Origin: Hyphomicrobium denitrificans 1NES1
GTDB lineage: Bacteria > Pseudomonadota > Alphaproteobacteria > Rhizobiales > Hyphomicrobiaceae
DNA length: 64,000 nt
Assembly: GCF_000230975.2 (NCBI RefSeq)
Contig: NC_021172.1
Coordinates: 2,604,001-2,668,000, forward strand
Direction of reading: 5' to 3'
Part shown: piece after piece, positions 55,329 through 63,527 of the stretch
Layout: the number at the start of each line of letters is the position of its first letter
How positions within the stretch are numbered: position 1 is the stretch's first letter
Position numbers and translations under genes: made by a program
Notes under the pieces: model-generated
Told to the model about the DNA's origin: nothing
The model's input: the letters and a program-made list of their open reading frames with translations, nothing else
Databases searched by the model: none

Positions 55329-55637
55329 TCAGCCCGTCCGGGTGATCTTTGGCCGGATGTTGTGCGTCTTGGCAATGCTCGCCAAAATCAGAAGCAGCGT
55401 GTAGCGCAAGGCTTCGTCCACCGATGCAACCGTGCGGCCGGGTTCGGAAAGATCCGCGAACGTCCAGACGAGCTCACCCTGCACCGTCGCCCGCCAGCTG
55501 CCAAAATAATTCCGGCCTTTGAGCACCGTAACGCCAGTTCCCGCCAGACCCTCGCGCACCGAGAAGCCGCTCAACCGGACCTCGGGGATATCTGCCAGCT
55601 GTCTCAGCAGCTCCGCATCAGGTGCCGCGCATTTCAT
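55329..55637 (-). CDS. Small hypothetical protein
   Basis: This encodes 102 residues with no recognised family. It has a soluble, mixed sequence (LSGFSVREGLAGTGVTVLKG, VWTFADLSEPGRTVASVDEA). No membrane segments or signal peptide. Codon content is in keeping with its neighbours. Confidence 0.55.
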   Translation of the reverse strand: MKCAAPDAELLRQLADIPEVRLSGFSVREGLAGTGVTVLKGRNYFGSWRATVQGELVWTFADLSEPGRTVASVDEALRYTLLLILASIAKTHNIRPKITRTG

Positions 55638-55856
55638 CGCTCTGTCGCATTCCGAAAGAAACAGTCGCGCGGCGCCAAAAATATAAGCTTAAGCGCGTGC
55701 GCTGAAATAAAACGGGATGGCGCATCCCGATATGAAGGCGCGGCGCAGATCGTGCGTCGGCATATCTGGTTCTTTATCGAAGGATCGTTAAGACCTCATT
55801 AATATTTTCAGCAAGGGCCGTTGCGTTTTAGCGGCTCGCGCGAAGCGCGCACGCTA

Positions 55857-56360
55857 TCAGCACTTCTTCAGGTTCGCGGCCAGTTCAATGAATACGTCGG
55901 AGTTCTGCGGCAGGACTCTGACGGACTGATCACATCCCTGTCCGGCAACGGCCATATGCGCTGCGAAGAATTGTCCCGAAAGTTGCACGTCGAATCCCGT
56001 GGGCGTGACGGTCCCGTCGACCGTGCCGCCGATATCGTTGATCTTGTCCTGCCAGGCGCCGGTGAGCTTCTCGCCCTCGACCGTCAAGTCGGTTGCGGCG
56101 TGAAGCTTGAAGTTGGTAGCCCCATCCTCACAACGCAGCGTTTGGCGCATACCCGGCGCGCCGCGGCGCGGGATATAGGTGACCACGCATTTGAAATTCG
56201 ATGCAGGCCCGGAAATGGACGTCATGGTCGCCATCCCGACCCAGCGCCCAGCGAGGCTTGCTAACGGATCGACAGGGGGCGCGGCCTGATTTTCGGTGGC
56301 AACCAGAGTGGAAACAGCAGCAACCGCGAGATACACGGCGACGCGATACGACTGACGCAT
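55857..56360 (-). CDS. Secreted hypothetical protein, paralogue of 56798 gene
   Basis: This encodes 167 residues. A signal peptide (VAVYLAVAAVSTLVATENQAA) leads a beta-rich domain. It shares a pattern with the divergent gene at 56798: L-x-G-x-W-x-G near the start, an R-C pair (RQTLRCEDG), a short V/L-x-G...T-G-x-W strand (EGEKLTGAWQDK) and a terminal strand set. No named family. Confidence 0.68.
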   Translation of the reverse strand: MRQSYRVAVYLAVAAVSTLVATENQAAPPVDPLASLAGRWVGMATMTSISGPASNFKCVVTYIPRRGAPGMRQTLRCEDGATNFKLHAATDLTVEGEKLTGAWQDKINDIGGTVDGTVTPTGFDVQLSGQFFAAHMAVAGQGCDQSVRVLPQNSDVFIELAANLKKC

Positions 56361-56797
56361 GTACTTTTGACTCCCTCACCAAGCCTATCCGGCTTCAGGC
56401 ACTCCCCGCGCTTACCAATTTCTTCGAGAACCCCGTTGCCGTCAGCGGTGCACTTTGAACTTTTCAGCAACCATTCGGCGACAAGACCAGCCTGACCTCC
56501 GATCGCGACTGTTTGTGGGCCACATTGGGGAATCTCGCGGGTCTGGGGCAGCGATGTGCGCCATATTTTTTTGCTCCCAGGGCCGTCAAGTGCATGGGGA
56601 GATGCGAAAGCGCTACCGCGAGGGTCGATGCTCTTGCGGAGAACGTGGGTTCTCTTCATAAGCGCATTGGCAGCATAGCCAACTGGAGGCTTTGTCGTCT
56701 GAGATGCGGTCCGAGACTGTCGTTCGAGGGCAACACTCGAGCGCATCTCGTTCTAGTTCGTCCATATGGCTCGCAAAATCAGGGGCATCAGACAATA
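56361..56797. other. Divergent intergenic region between the secreted paralogues
   Basis: These 437 bases hold no convincing gene. An open frame from 56513 continues into the downstream gene, but its first 95 codons lack coding character; the true start is the ATG at 56798. Divergent promoters are expected. Confidence 0.45.
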
Positions 56798-57340
56798 ATG
56801 CGCGCCGTTTCGCGATACGCAGGAAGGAAGGGCTTCGTGTTTCGCCATCAGCAATTTTTTGGTTGTCTTGGAGCGCTGGCTGCGACTGCGGCGATAGTCG
56901 GCGCTCTGCCGCTCGCCGCTCCGGCAGCGCACGCCGCAGACGGTCCCTTTCCTGAACTTGTCGGCACCTGGAACGGCTCGGGCGTCGCCAAATTCGACGG
57001 CGGCAGGACGGAAAGCCTGCGCTGCAAGGGCTACTACACCAACACCGGCGGTCCCCATAGCCTCGGCATCTCGATCCGCTGCGCCAACGCTTCGGCGAAA
57101 GTGGAACTCCGCGCCAACCTGGTCGACGCGGGCGGCTCAGTGACCGGCAGTTGGGAAGAGCGGACCTACAATCAGTCCGGTTCGGTCACGGGCCGCGCCT
57201 TCGCCAACAAACTCAACCTGTCGATCAGCGGAGGCATTGCGGGCTCCATGCTCGTGACCGTCAACCGCGGCTCGCACTCGGTTGCCGTTCTGACCAGCGG
57301 CCCGTCGCTCAAGGGCATCAACATTTCAATGTCGCGCTGA
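56798..57340 (+). CDS. Secreted hypothetical protein, paralogue of 55857 gene
   Basis: This encodes 180 residues from the ATG at 56798. A signal peptide (LGALAATAAIVGALPLAAPAAHA) is followed by a beta-rich domain: LVGTWNGSGVAKFDGGRTES, LRCKGYYTN, SIRCANASAKVELRANL and SVTGSWEERTYNQSG. The pattern parallels the divergent 55857 gene. No family name is assigned. Confidence 0.72.
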   Translation: MRAVSRYAGRKGFVFRHQQFFGCLGALAATAAIVGALPLAAPAAHAADGPFPELVGTWNGSGVAKFDGGRTESLRCKGYYTNTGGPHSLGISIRCANASAKVELRANLVDAGGSVTGSWEERTYNQSGSVTGRAFANKLNLSISGGIAGSMLVTVNRGSHSVAVLTSGPSLKGINISMSR

Positions 57341-57391
57341 GTACATCGCACGTGAATCCGGCGGTCTGAGCCGAACAAAGGATTGAAGATC

Positions 57392-57763
57392 ATGCGCTCG
57401 CTACTCTGGGTTTCCCTTCCGGCCATTGCGGCGTTGCTGACGGCAACCGCGATGCCGTCTCCGTCGGATGCTCTAGGGCGGCGATTGCGGACGAGCTACG
57501 AGTCGGGTGAAGTCATCACGGCGCATAGCCATTATGGCAACGGCTCCATTCAAAGCGTCGTCCGGCCCGGTCGCTATGGATGGCAGGTGCGGTTGCCTCG
57601 CGGAGCCTGGGTCGATTGTCGCCGAAGCTGTGAAGAAACGCTGCGCGTGCAGACCGTCGATATCTTCGGCGATGGCGACAATACGCTGTCGAACGGCGGC
57701 TATGGAACACTGGCACGCGAATGCGGCGTCTTCGGATGCCTGCATTGGGAATGGTCGTTCTAA
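57392..57763 (+). CDS. Small secreted protein with four cysteines
   Basis: This encodes 123 residues from the ATG at 57392 after AAGGA. A signal peptide (LLWVSLPAIAALLTATAMP) is followed by a compact domain with a Cys near GAWVDCRRSCEET and another pair in ARECGVFGCLHWEWSF, likely forming disulphides. Family unknown. It lies 51 bases after the 56798 gene. Confidence 0.65.
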   Translation: MRSLLWVSLPAIAALLTATAMPSPSDALGRRLRTSYESGEVITAHSHYGNGSIQSVVRPGRYGWQVRLPRGAWVDCRRSCEETLRVQTVDIFGDGDNTLSNGGYGTLARECGVFGCLHWEWSF

Positions 57764-57774
57764 GCCGCGACGCC

Positions 57775-58437
57775 TCAAACCAGAAATGGGTTCGTCAGCC
57801 GCTCCTGACCAAATTGTCCGGGCGGCCCGTGTCCGCAGATGAAGGCGATATCGTCGCCGAGCGGAAAGAGCTTGGTCTTGATCGACGAAATCAGAGCGTC
57901 GTGGTCCCCGTAAGGAAAGTCTGTGCGGCCGACGGAGCCGCGAAACAGGACATCGCCGACGAGAGCGAACCGCTGAGCCGGATCGAAAAACACCACCGAT
58001 CCCGGCGAATGGCCCGGGCAATGGAAGATATCGAAGGTATGGCCGGCAACCGTAACGAGATTGCCTTCCTCGAGCCAACGGTCCGGTTTGACGTTGCGCA
58101 CGCCGGGAATGCCGTACATCTCGCCCTGCTTCTCCAGATTATCGAGCAGGATCGCATCATTCCTGTGAGGGCCTTCGATCTTGACGCCAAGCTCCTGGCG
58201 TAGCTCCGCCGCGGCACCGGCGTGGTCGATGTGACCGTGAGTCAGCAAGATCTTCTCGATCTCGATACCGGCTTCGTCGATGCCCCGAAAAATCCGGTCG
58301 AGATCGCCGCCCGGATCGACGACGGCGCCGATTTTCGACGCCTCGTTCCAAATGAGCGTGCAGTTCTGTTCGAACGGCGTGACGCGCACGATCGCAGCCT
58401 TAAGCGGAGATTGAGGCGGGGCGGTCGCATCACTCAT
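57775..58437 (-). CDS. Metallo-beta-lactamase-fold hydrolase (glyoxalase II-like)
   Basis: This encodes 220 residues. The metal site is KILLTHGHIDHAGAA (H-x-H-x-D-H). Other motifs are FHCPGHSPGSVVFF and LVGDVLFRGSVGRTDFPYGD, as in YcbL and glyoxalase II-like thiolesterases. Substrate unknown. Confidence 0.9.
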   Translation of the reverse strand: MSDATAPPQSPLKAAIVRVTPFEQNCTLIWNEASKIGAVVDPGGDLDRIFRGIDEAGIEIEKILLTHGHIDHAGAAAELRQELGVKIEGPHRNDAILLDNLEKQGEMYGIPGVRNVKPDRWLEEGNLVTVAGHTFDIFHCPGHSPGSVVFFDPAQRFALVGDVLFRGSVGRTDFPYGDHDALISSIKTKLFPLGDDIAFICGHGPPGQFGQERLTNPFLV

Positions 58438-58637
58438 GTTCGAGGGTCCTTACTGGCTTTCTGCGGTCTTAGAGCATCACTTCGCGAAACGGAAACCGTT
58501 CCTATTCCGAGCCGAGATCGATGCGTAATGACGCCGCTGCCGCGGGCAATCCACAGGGGGTGCGGAGCGGGTCAGGTCGAATCAGAATAACAAAACCTTA
58601 ATTGAGCATGTCACCGCCAATTTTCAGGATTGACCCG

Positions 58638-59999
58638 ATGAAACAAACTCTTGCCAGCCTTGTCGTTGCATCGGGTGCGGCAGCTTCAGCTTCAGCTTTA
58701 GCTGGACCGGCCTTCGCCAACGATTGGGAAGGTTTCTCGCTCGGCGTCGGCGGCGGCTACGGTATGGCCAACACGCGGCTTAGCGAATCCGTGTCCGTGT
58801 CCGAGTTCGACGGATTTCTGGCCGGAGTTGTCGATGGCATGCCGAGCTCCGGAGGGTTCTTTACGCTCAGCGCTGGCTACGATCATGCGCTGTTTGGAAC
58901 GCTCGTCGTTGGTGCCTTTGTCGACTACGATTTTTCGAACATCGATTCCGGGATCGGAAATCAGCTTTCCGTTGGCGGCCGCCTCGGCTACCTCGTCGCA
59001 CCGACGACGTTGTTCTTTTCGACGTTTGGGTACGCCCATGCCGATGGATCGGACACTGCGTCAGGCTTCGAGGGGCTGCCCATTGCGACTGGAAGCTTCG
59101 ATGGATATTTCGTCGGTACTGGAATCGAGACGCTGATCGGCGGCGGCTTCAGCGTCAAAGCCGAATACCGCTACACCTCCTTCCAGTCGGAGGTTCAGAA
59201 ATTCGGCGCCGAGCCTTTCGGAAGCATCTCGTTCTCTACGAAGCCTGAAATTCAGAGTGCGCGCCTATCGCTCAACTATCGCTTCGGCAACGGTAAGAAT
59301 GAGCCAGTCGATAATTCCATCCCACCGGTTACGAGCAGCTGGACGTCGCCGTACATCGGCCTTGGGGCCGGTGCTGGCGCGGCTGACACCAGACTCAGCG
59401 TTCCTGACGACTTCGGCAGCGAGCATCTGGGGAGCGACGGGACATTCCTTTCGTTCACCGCAGGCTACGATTATCAGCTTAGTTCGCGATATGTGGCCGG
59501 CGTGTTCGGCGACGCGGCTTACGCGCATTTCCGCTATGGCAGTTCCATAGAAATCGCGGATGGAGAAGAGAATGTGAGCGAAAGCGTGAACAACAGTTTC
59601 GATAACTTGTTCATGCTCGGCGGACGCTTCGGTTATCTGACGGCACCCGATACCCTCATATTCGTCAGTGGAGGCTATGCCAATGCGGGGTTGGGCAATA
59701 CCCGTATCATCTATCAACTCGAGGGCATGGGATCGGCAACTGGAATCGTCAAGGGCAAGCAGTTCTCCGGTGGTTTCATCGGAGGGGGTATCGAGACCCG
59801 TATCAACGATGCATTATCGCTCAAGGCAGAGTACCGCTATGTGGACTTCAGCGACGCGAACTTGTCCGTGAGCGGGATAGAACCGGACTTTGCCACATCC
59901 TCACGAATCAATTTCGATCCGACGATGCAGATCGGAATGCTGTCGATCAACTGGCGGTTCGGAGACTCCACCGCTGCGACTGGCGTGCCCTTTAAATAA
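58638..59999 (+). CDS. Outer-membrane beta-barrel protein with two tandem barrel units
   Basis: This encodes 453 residues from an ATG at 58638 after AGGAT. A signal peptide ends near ALAGPAFAND. The first unit (about residues 28-215) contains WEGFSLGVGGGYGMANTRL, GRLGYLVAP and SVKAEYRYTSF, ending LSLNYRFGN. A short Pro/Ser linker leads to a second unit (about residues 230-450) with the same order: YIGLGAGAGAADTRL, GRFGYLTAP, SLKAEYRYVDF and LSINWRFGD. Each unit resembles an OmpA/Omp25-like 8-stranded barrel. The function is unknown; it may be an adhesin or structural protein. Confidence 0.85.
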   Translation: MKQTLASLVVASGAAASASALAGPAFANDWEGFSLGVGGGYGMANTRLSESVSVSEFDGFLAGVVDGMPSSGGFFTLSAGYDHALFGTLVVGAFVDYDFSNIDSGIGNQLSVGGRLGYLVAPTTLFFSTFGYAHADGSDTASGFEGLPIATGSFDGYFVGTGIETLIGGGFSVKAEYRYTSFQSEVQKFGAEPFGSISFSTKPEIQSARLSLNYRFGNGKNEPVDNSIPPVTSSWTSPYIGLGAGAGAADTRLSVPDDFGSEHLGSDGTFLSFTAGYDYQLSSRYVAGVFGDAAYAHFRYGSSIEIADGEENVSESVNNSFDNLFMLGGRFGYLTAPDTLIFVSGGYANAGLGNTRIIYQLEGMGSATGIVKGKQFSGGFIGGGIETRINDALSLKAEYRYVDFSDANLSVSGIEPDFATSSRINFDPTMQIGMLSINWRFGDSTAATGVPFK

Positions 60000-60017
60000 T
60001 GGGCTCTCCCAAACACG

Positions 60018-60040
60018 ACAGGGGCCCTCATGGCCCCTGT
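60018..60040. terminator. GC-rich hairpin between the barrel gene and ctrA
   Basis: ACAGGGGCC (60018-60026) pairs perfectly with GGCCCCTGT (60032-60040). T-runs are weak on both sides, so termination efficiency is uncertain. It separates two convergent genes. Confidence 0.55.
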
Positions 60041-60071
60041 GCGCGTGAATAAGAACTTGGAAAACGGCGAG

Positions 60072-60770
60072 TTATGCTGCTTCCGAACCTTCATGTCCCG
60101 GATCGCGCAGCACGTAACCACGGCCCCACACGGTTTCAATGTAGTGCTTGCCGCCGGTTGCCGTCTGCAGCTTCTTCCTGAGCTTGCAAATGAACACGTC
60201 GATGATCTTGAGCTCGGGCTCGTCCATGCCGCCGTAGAGATGGTTGAGGAACATCTCCTTCGTCAGCGTCGTCCCCTTGCGCAGCGATAAGAGCTCGAGC
60301 ATCTGGTATTCCTTGCCCGTGAGATGCACGCGCTGGCCGTTGACGTCGACAGTCTTGGTATCGAGGTTGACGCGCAGATCGCCGGTTTCGATGATCGACT
60401 GGGCGTGGCCCTTCGAACGGCGGACAATGGCCTGGATGCGGGCAACCAGCTCGTCCTTGTGGAATGGCTTCGTCATGTAGTCGTCGGCACCGAAGCCGAG
60501 ACCGCGTACCTTGTCGTCGATGCCGGCGAGACCCGAGAGGATCAGGATCGGAGTCGAGACCTTCGAGACGCGCAGCGTCTTCAGGACCTCGTAACCGCTC
60601 ATGTCCGGCAGATTCAGATCGAGAAGAATTATATCGTAGTCGTAAAGCTTACCGAGATCGACACCCTCTTCCCCAAGGTCGGTTGTGTAAACGTTAAAGC
60701 CTTCGGATTGCAGCATCAGCTCGATGCTTTGCGCCGTAGCGCTGTCGTCTTCGATGAGTAGAACCCTCAT
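60072..60770 (-). CDS. ctrA: Cell-cycle response regulator CtrA
   Basis: This encodes 232 residues. It is an OmpR-type DNA-binding response regulator and the main cell-cycle regulator of alphaproteobacteria. The phospho-acceptor is Asp51 in [14 protein letters not shown]. Conserved [10 protein letters not shown] follows. The winged helix holds [15 protein letters not shown] and the end GRGYVLRDP. The C-terminus is EAA-type, a signal for ClpXP turnover in Caulobacter CtrA. rcdA and sciP are also in this window. Confidence 0.97.
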   Translation of the reverse strand: MRVLLIEDDSATAQSIELMLQSEGFNVYTTDLGEEGVDLGKLYDYDIILLDLNLPDMSGYEVLKTLRVSKVSTPILILSGLAGIDDKVRGLGFGADDYMTKPFHKDELVARIQAIVRRSKGHAQSIIETGDLRVNLDTKTVDVNGQRVHLTGKEYQMLELLSLRKGTTLTKEMFLNHLYGGMDEPELKIIDVFICKLRKKLQTATGGKHYIETVWGRGYVLRDPGHEGSEAA

Positions 60771-61449
60771 GACCGTTCCTCTGGTGCCCTATCCAATGAC
60801 TCCGCGCCATGTCTGCTCTTCGCCCAAAGAAACGCACTACATTTCGAGCTAAGCGATCGTTAGGAAGTTAGCGACGAGAGGTTAACAAACCCTAATTTCG
60901 CGTTAGCCATTTCTGCTCGGCGTGCTGCCATGTCTCTTAATGGCATTGGCCAAACCACCATCGGCTTCCCCGGGGCGGGCAAGTCTCCTCGCTTCGCGGG
61001 TACAAAAATACCCGCTCGCGCCAAACATGGCCCGCCAAAATGTCAGAATATTAGAACTGCGCCCCTCTCGACCGCTCAACAGATCCCGCCGCGGAAGCCT
61101 GCCATCAGGGCGCCCACCCTGCCGGCTTGCTTCTCGACCGCCTTGCGACCCGCATTCGGTTCGAATCAAGAGCTAACAGAATTCGCACCCGTGCCCTAGA
61201 TCGCTTGTGGCCAAAATCTGCCCCTGAACGGGACGCTACGTCAGAAAAGGTTACGCGTTGCTTTACCGCAACTTAAGCGTAACATGTTATTCGTAGTATT
61301 GAAGTAGCAACGAGGCGCTGCAACGCGGTTAATGAGCCGCCGTTAACACAGATGTTCATGTTGCTTCGGCCACGAAATCTTTTCGCGCCTTTGGCACGCT
61401 TCTTGATTGGTCGGCCATGCAAGTTCGAATGTGTTTAGGGTATCGAACG
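60771..61449. other. Long divergent intergenic region between ctrA and fliJ-like gene
   Basis: These 679 bases hold ctrA promoter sequences. It includes a GANTC site at 60798 and CtrA-like half-sites near 60882 (GTTAAC). A 7-base-pair hairpin lies at 60996-61015. Overlapping frames on both strands near 60903-61199 are not convincing genes. Confidence 0.55.
60798..60802 (-). promoter_or_regulatory. GANTC methylation site in ctrA promoter
   Basis: GACTC lies 28 bases upstream of the ctrA start codon. In Caulobacter the CcrM-methylated GANTC in the ctrA promoter times transcription after replication. The occurrence could be by chance. Confidence 0.4.
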
Positions 61450-61833
61450 ATGAAATCACGTGAGACGACCATTCTCCTCAAGCGTCGCGAGGTCGAGGAG
61501 AAATCGAGGAAGGTCGAGGATCTCGAGAGAATCATTCGCGAGTTCGACCAGATGGCCTCCGATCTCGAGCGGCAAATCCAGCTCGAGGAGGACCGAACCG
61601 GCGTCCGCGACCGGGCACATTTTTCCTATTCTACGTTCGCCAAGGCTGCTGCCCAGCGCCGCGACAACCTTCGCCAATCCACGGAAGGTCTTCGCGAAAA
61701 GCTCGCTGCCGCGGTTCGCGAGCGCGACGACACGATGGAACAGTTCTCCCGTGCCACCCAGCAGGTCGAAGGACTTCAAGATCCGCGGAGCGGACGCCGC
61801 GAAAGGCCCTTCGGGCTGAGCGCCTTGCGCTGA
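61450..61833 (+). CDS. FliJ-like flagellar coiled-coil protein
   Basis: This encodes 127 residues from the ATG at 61450; an ATG at 61417 is less likely. It is nearly all helix, with high Arg/Glu content (LLKRREVEEKSRKVEDLERI and RRDNLRQSTEGLREKLAAAV), as in FliJ, the chaperone-like stalk of the flagellar export ATPase. A FliJ-like gene often lies beside ctrA in Rhizobiales. No fliI is visible. Confidence 0.75.
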   Translation: MKSRETTILLKRREVEEKSRKVEDLERIIREFDQMASDLERQIQLEEDRTGVRDRAHFSYSTFAKAAAQRRDNLRQSTEGLREKLAAAVRERDDTMEQFSRATQQVEGLQDPRSGRRERPFGLSALR

Positions 61834-61886
61834 ACGGACCTCGGGTCGCCTGCGTCGGCCGTGCGAATCATTGACTTAGTCCATAG

Positions 61887-61916
61887 AAGGCGGCGCCCGA
61901 AAGACGCCGCCTTTTT
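61887..61916 (+). terminator. Intrinsic terminator after fliJ-like gene
   Basis: AAGGCGGCG (61887-61895) pairs with CGCCGCCTT (61905-61913), followed by five T. Confidence 0.9.
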
Positions 61917-62051
61917 CCTGTGTCAATCTCCCGGTCGCGCCTTTTGGCCGGTGGGTAACCCTCTTGCCGAATAGCAGCATGCCGGGCAAACGGGTCTCGG
62001 TTGTCTCCCGCCCAGGCGCGGACTCCCGTGCGCGTCATCAACCGGAGCACA

Positions 62052-62768
62052 ATGGCTGACAGTTGCTCATCCAAGGCGCTGCTTGCGCTCGCTGCTGCGG
62101 TGGCCCTTTCAGGCTGTGCCAGCGGCGGAGGCGCTCAATTGCCGGCACTCAGCCTGCCGAGCGCACCCTCGGTCGAAGCCGCTTCGCAGCAGGCAACGAC
62201 TCCGCCGCCCTCCGCGCCAGGCGCAGCGCAGCAGACGGGGAACGTGATCGACCAAACCGGCGGCCAGGGCGGATCGGCAACCGACATTTATTCCCGCGTC
62301 GCTACCGGTGCGATGAAATGCTGGTTCGCGGTCGGCGGGCCGCTCAAGGCCGATTTTGTCTATCACGCAACGGCGACACCGGCCTCGCGCGGCGGCAAGG
62401 CGCAGATCGTCATTCATCGTCGCGATCCGACACAGCCCAACCCGCGCGGTGCCAAGGCTTATCTCGTCGATATCGATCCGACTGGCGAAGCATCGGCTAC
62501 CGTCAGGACCGAAAATCTCAAAATGACGGATGCTTTCGCTACCGCCATGACGAGCGATATCACGCGCTGGACCAAGGGCGAAGAAGGCTGCAGTCAGTCG
62601 TCGGCCGTCGCCGGATGGACACCGGCGGCTCCACAGCCCGTCGCCGCAGCTCCCGCGACCAACGCCAAGACCGCCAAAAAGGCCAAGGCGAGATCGAAAG
62701 CAAAGGCGGCACCTGCGCAAGCGAAAGCGCCCGCCAGCCCGCCGTTGAAAACGTCAACGGACAACTAA
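62052..62768 (+). CDS. Lipoprotein, unknown function
   Basis: This encodes 238 residues from the ATG at 62052, five bases after GGAG. The lipobox is VALSGCASGG, so the mature N-terminal Cys is lipidated. A Pro/Ala/Gln-rich linker follows, then a compact domain (about residues 75-190) containing VATGAMKCWFAVGGPLKADF and KAYLVDIDPTGEASATV. The end is Lys/Ala/Pro-rich. No family is recognised. Confidence 0.75.
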   Translation: MADSCSSKALLALAAAVALSGCASGGGAQLPALSLPSAPSVEAASQQATTPPPSAPGAAQQTGNVIDQTGGQGGSATDIYSRVATGAMKCWFAVGGPLKADFVYHATATPASRGGKAQIVIHRRDPTQPNPRGAKAYLVDIDPTGEASATVRTENLKMTDAFATAMTSDITRWTKGEEGCSQSSAVAGWTPAAPQPVAAAPATNAKTAKKAKARSKAKAAPAQAKAPASPPLKTSTDN

Positions 62769-62832
62769 CGAACATGACGGCGCGGAGCGGCCGACGCATC
62801 GGTCACTCGCATCGCCAATCGCGGCGCCGAGA

Positions 62833-63111
62833 TTACTCTCGATAGTCCTGCAAGCGCGTCGCGCGCAGACCCGGAAGGCCATGCTTGTCGATCGAACGCT
62901 GCCACGACAAAAACTCGTCGACGGTCAGCGTGTACCGTTCGCATGCCTCCTCAATGCTGAGAAGGCCACCGCGCACGGCGGCGACAACTTCGGCCTTGCG
63001 ACGGATCACCCATCGCTTGGTGTCCCGCGGGGGAAGATCTGCGACGGTGAGCGGAGACCCATCAGGTCCGATCACGTAGCGCCCGCGCGCTCTCATCTGC
63101 TGTTCGGTCAT
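62833..63111 (-). CDS. sciP: CtrA inhibitory protein SciP (DUF1153)
   Basis: This encodes 92 residues from the ATG at 63111. SciP is a small helix-turn-helix protein that binds CtrA and blocks its transcriptional activation in Caulobacter. Conserved segments are RYVIGPDGSPLTVADLPP, KRWVIRRKAEVVAAVRGGLL and LTVDEFLSWQRSID. A CtrA-like box lies upstream (63163-63177), as expected for feedback between the two. Confidence 0.93.
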   Translation of the reverse strand: MTEQQMRARGRYVIGPDGSPLTVADLPPRDTKRWVIRRKAEVVAAVRGGLLSIEEACERYTLTVDEFLSWQRSIDKHGLPGLRATRLQDYRE

Positions 63112-63162
63112 GATACTCAATACACACTCTCTGACCACGGGGTTGCTTATAGCGGGTTGCCA

Positions 63163-63177
63163 TTAAATTAGCACTAA
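63163..63177 (-). promoter_or_regulatory. CtrA-like binding site upstream of sciP
   Basis: The sequence reads TTAA-N7-CTAA on the plus strand (TTAG-N7-TTAA on the minus). This matches the CtrA consensus TTAA-N7-TTAA at seven of eight fixed positions. It is 52-66 bases upstream of the sciP start codon. Confidence 0.5.
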
Positions 63178-63441
63178 GCCCTTGAGTGAACAGTAATTAA
63201 ATAGGCGTGCCAATTCAGCGTTATTAAAGCCTTGGGCCTGCAATCTTCCAAGCTTTCGTTCCAATTTGTGCCACCCTGATAACCCTAAGCCCCTAGAAAG
63301 CGAATTACGGGCCAGTCGCGTAAATGCTTGCGAGCGGCTTGCGGGGGACCCATTTAATGAACTATGGATCTGATCAGCCTGTCAGATCCGACAAATCTGC
63401 CCGCCGAGACCAAAAATAACTTATTGAATGTATTTGGTCTT

Positions 63442-63469
63442 TTGGATGCCGGCCCGCACCGGGTATAGT
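63442..63469 (+). promoter_or_regulatory. Candidate mnmA promoter
   Basis: TTGGAT (63442-63447) and TATAGT (63464-63469) are separated by 16 bases, a fair sigma-70-type match, about 60 bases before the mnmA start codon. Confidence 0.35.
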
Positions 63470-63527
63470 CCCCGCGATTGTCCGGCGCATCGTTCGCCAC
63501 TAAACAATAAGCCTTTCGCCGCTTCAA

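Larger units (their letters stand above)
63112..63527. other. Intergenic region between sciP and mnmA
   Basis: These 416 bases contain the sciP upstream region with a CtrA-like box and a possible mnmA promoter. No gene is convincing; a minus frame at 63354-63731 is antisense to mnmA. Confidence 0.5.

Noticed and set aside
60903..61199. Overlapping frames of 84-89 residues on both strands
   Set aside because: Mutually overlapping, Arg/Pro-rich and without ribosome sites; judged intergenic.
61330..61353. CtrA box TTAA-N10-TTAAC upstream of the FliJ-like gene
   Set aside because: The spacing is 10 and not 7, so it does not match the CtrA consensus.
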